A DNA stretch of 24,566 nucleotides from a virus. Position numbers and translations under genes: made by a program. The notes under the pieces are model-generated. The model saw only the letters and a list, made by a program, of their open reading frames with translations, was not told the origin of the DNA and ran no database searches. The first letter of the stretch is position 1. Every line of letters begins with the position of its first letter. Positions 20,199 through 24,566 of the stretch are shown here, piece by piece. Location: positions 1 through 24,566 of the IMG/VR virus record IMGVR_UViG_3300028800_000306; one strand, 5' to 3'.

Positions 20199-20828
20199 AT
20201 GGCATTTTTACCAAATATACCTCAACCAACAGATCAGTTATCTGTTTCCCAAGCCGATATACTTAACAATTTTGGCGTTTTGGGTGCGATAGCAGGCAAT
20301 GCTAATGCTGCAAGTAGCAGTCTTAATGCTATTTCTGGTTTCAATTTCTTATATCTACCGGTTCAGGGTGGATCGCCTCCAGCTGGCGCTTTATTCCCTG
20401 CGGGACAAATTGGATTGTATTCGTTTATGAATGCCCTGACGGGAATAAATGAACTCTATATCAATAAAACCAATCAAGCGACGGTAGTACAAGTTCCAGC
20501 AACAGCTTCTACTCTTAGCCAGAATTCAGCACCTGCGCTTAATGCTGGTGGATGGACCTATTTACCATCAGGAATGTTATTAGTCTTTGGAAAAGGATTT
20601 GCTAATGGGAATAGTAACTTTACCTTTGCTGCGCTACAGCCGACTGCTCCACCGTTTACACAGGTCCTTTCAATTATTTTATGCACGGCTTATTCAAGTA
20701 CTTCTGATAGTGATGGATTCGTCCGCCTTTCAAATTATACAAATTTGGGGTTCAATGCTTTTGGATCTGCTCGTACAACGGTTACTACTAAAAATGTAGG
20801 ATTTCAGTTTCTTGCACTAGGATATTAA
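20199..20828 (+). CDS. Tail fibre-like protein with a Gp53-type C-terminal domain
   Basis: 209 aa; ATG 20199 after TGGAG. The N-terminus (LPNIPQPTDQLSVSQADILNN) resembles the short anchor of small tail proteins, followed by Ala/Asn/Ser-rich strands. The C-terminal 80 residues (GGWTYLPSGMLLVFGKGF, NFTFAALQPTAPPF, NVGFQFLALGY) fit the beta-sandwich that ends many tail fibres and contacts the host. That makes it a candidate receptor-binding or baseplate-tip protein. Its small size suggests a short trimeric spike or tip. Confidence 0.6.
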   Translation: MAFLPNIPQPTDQLSVSQADILNNFGVLGAIAGNANAASSSLNAISGFNFLYLPVQGGSPPAGALFPAGQIGLYSFMNALTGINELYINKTNQATVVQVPATASTLSQNSAPALNAGGWTYLPSGMLLVFGKGFANGNSNFTFAALQPTAPPFTQVLSIILCTAYSSTSDSDGFVRLSNYTNLGFNAFGSARTTVTTKNVGFQFLALGY

Positions 20829-20829
20829 T

Positions 20830-23160
20830 ATGCCTTTTGACAGATTTCTTATCGCACCGATCAATACCGGTTTGCAAACTGACTTAAAGCCCTGGCAAAT
20901 AATGGATGACGCCTTTCAGTCGCTTCAAAATGCCTATGTATTTCGCGGAAGGGTCGTAAAGCGATTTGGATCTCTGTTGATGGGAACTCCACCTTCTGTT
21001 GCTAATTCTCGATTAAGAATAGGGCTAGGAACTACCAATGGATCTGGAAGCATATCGGGAACGGTACCAGGAATTATTTTTGAAGTCGGACAACTTTTTT
21101 CTGTTGGAACAAGTTTATTCACTGTTACCGCGCTTGGTACGCCAGCAAATTTATTGAGAAGCGATGGCCTTGTGGCTACGGCGACCTTTAATACTACAAC
21201 GGGAGCTTATGTTATCGATGGTGCTCCTGTGGGAACTACGCTTTATTATTATCCTGGTTTACCGGTTATGGGAATTACCCAATATGAATCGGGAGCAGTA
21301 AATAATCATCCAAGTTATGCATTTGATACACAATTTGCGTATAGATTTGTGGGACCTGGATGGGATAGATCTGGTTCTGGATCATCTCCTTTATGGCATG
21401 ACCCATCAGGAGATCAATCAAATTACTTTTTAAGTTATAACTATCGAGCAACGTCTGATGCTACGCCGACTATGTTTGTCACCAATTTCCAAGTAACAAA
21501 TCCCAATGGAGTGGGTGTTGCAACTGATGATCCTATTTGGTACACGCCAGACGGATCGACATGGACGGCACTTTCGGGAGTAAATGCTTTTTACTTCTTT
21601 CCCAATGGTGGCGCCCCCCATACGGGCCCATTTGTCGTCACTGCACGAATTATTGTGGCATTCCATAACCGCTTAATTTTACTGAACACTATTGAAAATG
21701 ATAATAGTGGCGGTCTTGGTGTTAACTCAAATTATGTTAATAGAGCACGTTATTCATCGGTTGGAAGTCCATTTGTAGTAAATGCTTGGTATGAAGAAGA
21801 TCAGCAAGATAACGCAGGTAATTTTGCAGCAGGGGCTGGATTTGAAGATGCAAGCACAGAAGAACAAATAATAAGTGCAGAGTTCATAAAAGATCATCTT
21901 ATTGTTTATTTCGAGCGCAGCACCTGGGAACTGGTTTATACGTACAGTGAAGCGGACCCCTTTATTTGGCGCAGATTAAATAACGAATTGGGATCGCAAT
22001 CAACGTTTTCAACGGTGCCATTCGATACACAAGTTCTTACGATTGGTAATACCGGAGTACATGCCTGTAACGGATCAAACGTGAGTCGTATTGACGAGAA
22101 GATACCCGACGAAATATTCGACTTTGAGAGTAGTTCAACCCAGCGCACTGCGGGTATACGAGATTATTATACTGAAGCAGCCTATTGGGCATTTGTTTCA
22201 GATTCTCGACCAACAACAGATAATTGGCCAAACCAGGTATTAGTGTTCAATTATCGAAATAGATCATGGGCTCTTAATGATGATTGCATAACTGCATTCG
22301 GATACTTTGAGCAGCAAGAAGATACCACTTGGCAATCAACTGGCACATTAACTTGGGAAGAGTTCCCTGGGAATTGGATTGATGGCATATTACAGTCAAA
22401 TCAGCGGCAAATTATATTTGGAACCCCTGAGGGATTTGTTTTAAGGCTTGCTCGTGATGTTTCTAGAAATGCACCATCAATGCAAATTACTAATATGTCG
22501 ATAGCAGCAACAGGAATTATAACGCTTACTATCATCAACCATAATCTTTCGGCAGATCCAAGCACCTATCCAAATGATTCTGACTATATTTTACTTGAAA
22601 ACATTGTTGCTGATGCAACGACAGAATTATTTCTTAATGGTGGAATATTCCCTGTGTGGCAGATAATTGATAGCAATACGATATCAATTCAGACTTATGG
22701 CGGCTTAACTGTGGGCACTTATGCGGGTGGTGGCACCGCAGCGCGTGTCTCAAATGTGCAGATAACAACCAAGCAATTTAACCCTTATGTCAAACAAGAC
22801 CGCGGTGTCTATGTAGCTAAAATAGATTTTGGGGTAACCAAGACCCCTCAGGGACAAATCACCGTTGATTACTTTCCTTCTTCGACACCGGTATCCATGA
22901 TACAAGGTGGTTTTGCTTCGGGAGCAATTCTGGGAAACAGCATTCTTGAGACGTCTGCGTATGATCCAAATATATATCCTCTTGAACAGTATCAAGACTT
23001 ATTGTGGCACCCAATATATTTCCAAACAAGTGGTACATTTGTTCAATTTGCCCTGTATTTCGCTCCAAATCAAATGACTAACCCAACCATATCACTTGCT
23101 GATTTTGAACTGCAGGGAATGGTTCTTTATACGCAACCAACCTCTTCCAGGATGCAATAA
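20830..23160 (+). CDS. Large tail protein, probable tail nozzle with beta-propeller-like repeats
   Basis: 776 aa; ATG 20830, one base after the previous stop (AGGATATTAATATG). The start APINTGLQTDLKPWQIMDDA and AYVFRGRVVKRFGS is a distinctive N-terminus. Residues about 270-500 contain repeated strand-turn patterns (HNRLILLNTIEN, DHLIVYFERSTWELVYTY, VLTIGNTGVHACNGSNVSRI, VLVFNYRNRSWALNDDCITA) such as make up the propeller of T7 gp12/P22 gp10-type nozzle proteins. Near 550-640 a module like that of the 17098 protein is inserted (TLTIINHNLS, IIDSNTISIQTYGG). Nozzle function is inferred from size, pattern and place. Confidence 0.62.
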   Translation: MPFDRFLIAPINTGLQTDLKPWQIMDDAFQSLQNAYVFRGRVVKRFGSLLMGTPPSVANSRLRIGLGTTNGSGSISGTVPGIIFEVGQLFSVGTSLFTVTALGTPANLLRSDGLVATATFNTTTGAYVIDGAPVGTTLYYYPGLPVMGITQYESGAVNNHPSYAFDTQFAYRFVGPGWDRSGSGSSPLWHDPSGDQSNYFLSYNYRATSDATPTMFVTNFQVTNPNGVGVATDDPIWYTPDGSTWTALSGVNAFYFFPNGGAPHTGPFVVTARIIVAFHNRLILLNTIENDNSGGLGVNSNYVNRARYSSVGSPFVVNAWYEEDQQDNAGNFAAGAGFEDASTEEQIISAEFIKDHLIVYFERSTWELVYTYSEADPFIWRRLNNELGSQSTFSTVPFDTQVLTIGNTGVHACNGSNVSRIDEKIPDEIFDFESSSTQRTAGIRDYYTEAAYWAFVSDSRPTTDNWPNQVLVFNYRNRSWALNDDCITAFGYFEQQEDTTWQSTGTLTWEEFPGNWIDGILQSNQRQIIFGTPEGFVLRLARDVSRNAPSMQITNMSIAATGIITLTIINHNLSADPSTYPNDSDYILLENIVADATTELFLNGGIFPVWQIIDSNTISIQTYGGLTVGTYAGGGTAARVSNVQITTKQFNPYVKQDRGVYVAKIDFGVTKTPQGQITVDYFPSSTPVSMIQGGFASGAILGNSILETSAYDPNIYPLEQYQDLLWHPIYFQTSGTFVQFALYFAPNQMTNPTISLADFELQGMVLYTQPTSSRMQ

Positions 23161-23161
23161 T

Positions 23162-23680
23162 ATGGCAAAGAATGCTGGATCATTTATACCGATTCTTTTT
23201 GATTTTGATGTTGCCCAACTAGAACAAATGAATGTAAATAGTACTGAGTTTAAAGAGCTTATTGTTCGTTTATATCAGTACATTAACACCATGTCTCTTG
23301 CGATAAATACCCGTGAAGGGGGATATTTTCCTCTTTATGAGTATATAAATGGTCAGCTCTACTTTCCCACCGCAACGCAAGACACTGCAGTATTTCGCTC
23401 AGTTTTCAGGAAAGTTATTAACTTTGGTGCATTACCCAATGCGGGTACCAAATCAGTAGCCCATAAACTGAACATTACTGGTGGTTATAGTTTCACCCAT
23501 ATTTATGCGACTGCAAGTGATCAAACGGGACTACATTATATTCCGATCCCTTATGCAAGTCCGACATTGGTAAATAACATCGAAATAAACGTTGATGCAA
23601 CCAATGTGAATATAACTACCGGCAGCAATCGTTCAAATTTCACCATATGCTATGTTATTTTGGAATATATAAAGTTTTGA
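23162..23680 (+). CDS. Virion protein (172 aa)
   Basis: ATG 23162, one base after the previous stop; the frame is open upstream inside the previous gene, which I exclude. N-terminal half helical (DVAQLEQMNVNSTEFKELI, LYQYINTMSLAINTREGGYF), C-terminal half beta-rich (VFRKVINFGALPNAGTKSVA, YSFTHIYATASDQ, FTICYVILEYIKF). This is the organisation of small tail or fibre proteins that attach by a helix and display a beta sandwich. Exact role unknown. Confidence 0.65.
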   Translation: MAKNAGSFIPILFDFDVAQLEQMNVNSTEFKELIVRLYQYINTMSLAINTREGGYFPLYEYINGQLYFPTATQDTAVFRSVFRKVINFGALPNAGTKSVAHKLNITGGYSFTHIYATASDQTGLHYIPIPYASPTLVNNIEINVDATNVNITTGSNRSNFTICYVILEYIKF

Positions 23681-23694
23681 TTAAGGAGGCCATC

Positions 23695-24375
23695 ATGGCA
23701 GATATGTCGACTATATTAAGCAGTGCGCTTGGATCAGGTATTACAGGAGCAACTGCGGGAGGAACCGTAGGAGGTCCGTGGGGAGCATTAATTGGAGCAT
23801 TGCTTAGTGCAGGAGTTGGTGGAACAGCAGCATATCTTGCTCCAGAAGGCGGCAATGCATTTACCGGCATGGATCCAAAAAATCAACAGTTGCCGACACG
23901 ATATCCGTGGCAAGAAGAAGGAATGAAATCTCTGCTTCAACAAGGCCTTCAGAATTCAAATTTTGATAATATAGAAAACCAAGAAATGAGAAGATTTAAC
24001 ACACAGACAATCCCATCATTAGCAGAACGTTTTTCGGGTCTCGCCGGTGGAAGAATGGGTTCTAGTAGATTTAGAAGTGCACTTGCCGGAGCGGGATCTG
24101 ATTTGGGAGCACGACTTGGAGGATTACGAGCACAATATGGCTTACAGCAATCACAATTAGGTTTACAACCATCATTTGAAAATATTTATATGCCAGGAAC
24201 CCCGAGCGCATTGAACCCTATCTTGCAGGGAATAGGACAAGCAGCTCCACAATACATAAACTCTCAATTTGGCAATCAGAACCAGAATCAAAATCAATTT
24301 GGTGACCTATTTAAGGTATTGCAGCAACTTTCTCCTGAACAAAAGAATCAGCTTAAACAAGCATTAGGGGCATAA
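23695..24375 (+). CDS. Putative internal/ejection virion protein
   Basis: 226 aa; ATG 23695 is chosen because a near-perfect AAGGAGG precedes it; the frame extends upstream to 23647 inside the previous gene. The N-terminus is a Gly/Ala-rich hydrophobic stretch (about residues 8-45, SALGSGITGATAGGTVGG, WGALIGALLSAGVGG) of glycine-zipper type that can insert in membranes. The rest is Gln/Asn/Leu-rich and helical, ending NQNQNQNQFGDLFKVLQQLS. Glycine-zipper proteins at this place in short-tailed phages are often ejected with DNA to form a channel. Role inferred. Confidence 0.62.
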   Translation: MADMSTILSSALGSGITGATAGGTVGGPWGALIGALLSAGVGGTAAYLAPEGGNAFTGMDPKNQQLPTRYPWQEEGMKSLLQQGLQNSNFDNIENQEMRRFNTQTIPSLAERFSGLAGGRMGSSRFRSALAGAGSDLGARLGGLRAQYGLQQSQLGLQPSFENIYMPGTPSALNPILQGIGQAAPQYINSQFGNQNQNQNQFGDLFKVLQQLSPEQKNQLKQALGA

Positions 24376-24376
24376 C

Positions 24377-24566
24377 ATGGCAACAATTGTTAATCGTCCA
24401 CCATCATGGGCTGAGGCATTAAGTACAGGACTCGGCCAAGGCATAGAACAACTTGCACAAAGCAAGATTCAAGAATTAACCCTTAAAAAGCAGCAAGATA
24501 AACTTGGTAATTTTTATGAATCAATAGGTCTGCCGAGGGGTTTGATATATGCTCCTGAAAAAATAC
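24377..24566 (+). CDS. Putative internal/ejection virion protein, 5' part only
   Basis: ATG 24377 after the preceding TAA; open to the window end (63 codons seen). It begins MATIVNRPPSWAEALSTGLG and continues as a Gln/Lys-rich helix (QGIEQLAQSKIQELTLKKQQ). This resembles the N-termini of long helical proteins ejected with the DNA or of tail-measure-like internal proteins. Truncated by the window, so length and domains are unknown. Confidence 0.6.
   Translation, partial: MATIVNRPPSWAEALSTGLGQGIEQLAQSKIQELTLKKQQDKLGNFYESIGLPRGLIYAPEKI

Noticed and set aside
1-24566. Integrase, attachment sites, diversity-generating retroelement, insertion sequences
   Set aside because: I looked for recombinase, reverse transcriptase and transposase motifs, template/variable repeat pairs and terminal inverted repeats and saw none, so lysogeny cannot be claimed from this window.

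Overview
This window is part of the genome of a tailed bacterial virus (or a prophage), read almost entirely on the + strand. It has a large terminase, a P22-type portal, a scaffold, an N4-gp56-type major capsid protein, and a run of neck, tail and internal virion proteins. No contractile sheath, tail tube or long tape measure is seen, so a short-tailed (podovirus-like) particle is the best reading. Nothing in the window identifies the host. Moderate-to-low GC, strong Shine-Dalgarno sites, sigma70-like promoters, a MurJ-like flippase and an RNA polymerase alpha-CTD-like domain all point to a bacterial host.

Layout. 1-1632: end of a small gene, possibly the small terminase, then the large terminase. 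1612-5040: an AT-rich accessory stretch of small genes. Four are diverged paralogues of about 135 aa. Several neighbours look like inserted gene cassettes, because direct repeats that copy the end of the preceding gene flank them and a common start module (AAGGYATTAATATG) recurs. The last cassette encodes a zinc-ribbon protein fused to an RNAP alpha-CTD-like domain. 5072-6600: a promoter and small regulatory-looking genes (zinc motif protein, ribbon-helix-helix protein). 6624-10734: portal, three tiny genes (two share a motif), a cysteine-rich C1q/jelly-roll-like protein and a DUF6496-type basic protein, closed by a terminator. 10875-13302: an insert with its own promoter and terminator, holding a MurJ/MviN-like membrane protein, a conserved hypothetical, and two small minus-strand genes with signal peptides. 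13362-13424: a tRNA-like cloverleaf. 13446-14195: scaffold. 14212-14432: five consecutive terminator-like hairpins. 14588-17087: the major capsid gene. 17098-24566: virion proteins, the last cut by the window edge.

The main discovery is in the capsid gene. It is not two short ORFs but a single 315-aa N4-gp56-type coat protein split into five exons by four group I introns (750, 212, 377 and 213 nt). All four splice junctions can be placed to the base using the P1 U-G rule and the terminal G, and all restore the frame. Intron 1 carries a LAGLIDADG endonuclease, intron 3 a 67-aa ORF, and introns 2 and 4 no ORF. The introns are relatives of one another and show compensatory base changes in the same hairpins.

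How the parts fit: terminase, portal, scaffold and coat build and fill the head; the genes after the coat make the neck, tail and ejected proteins. Coat production would depend on four self-splicing events downstream of a stack of hairpins. The zinc/alpha-CTD and ribbon-helix-helix proteins are candidate transcription regulators. The MurJ-like gene and the small secreted proteins look like accessory (moron) genes acting at the host envelope.
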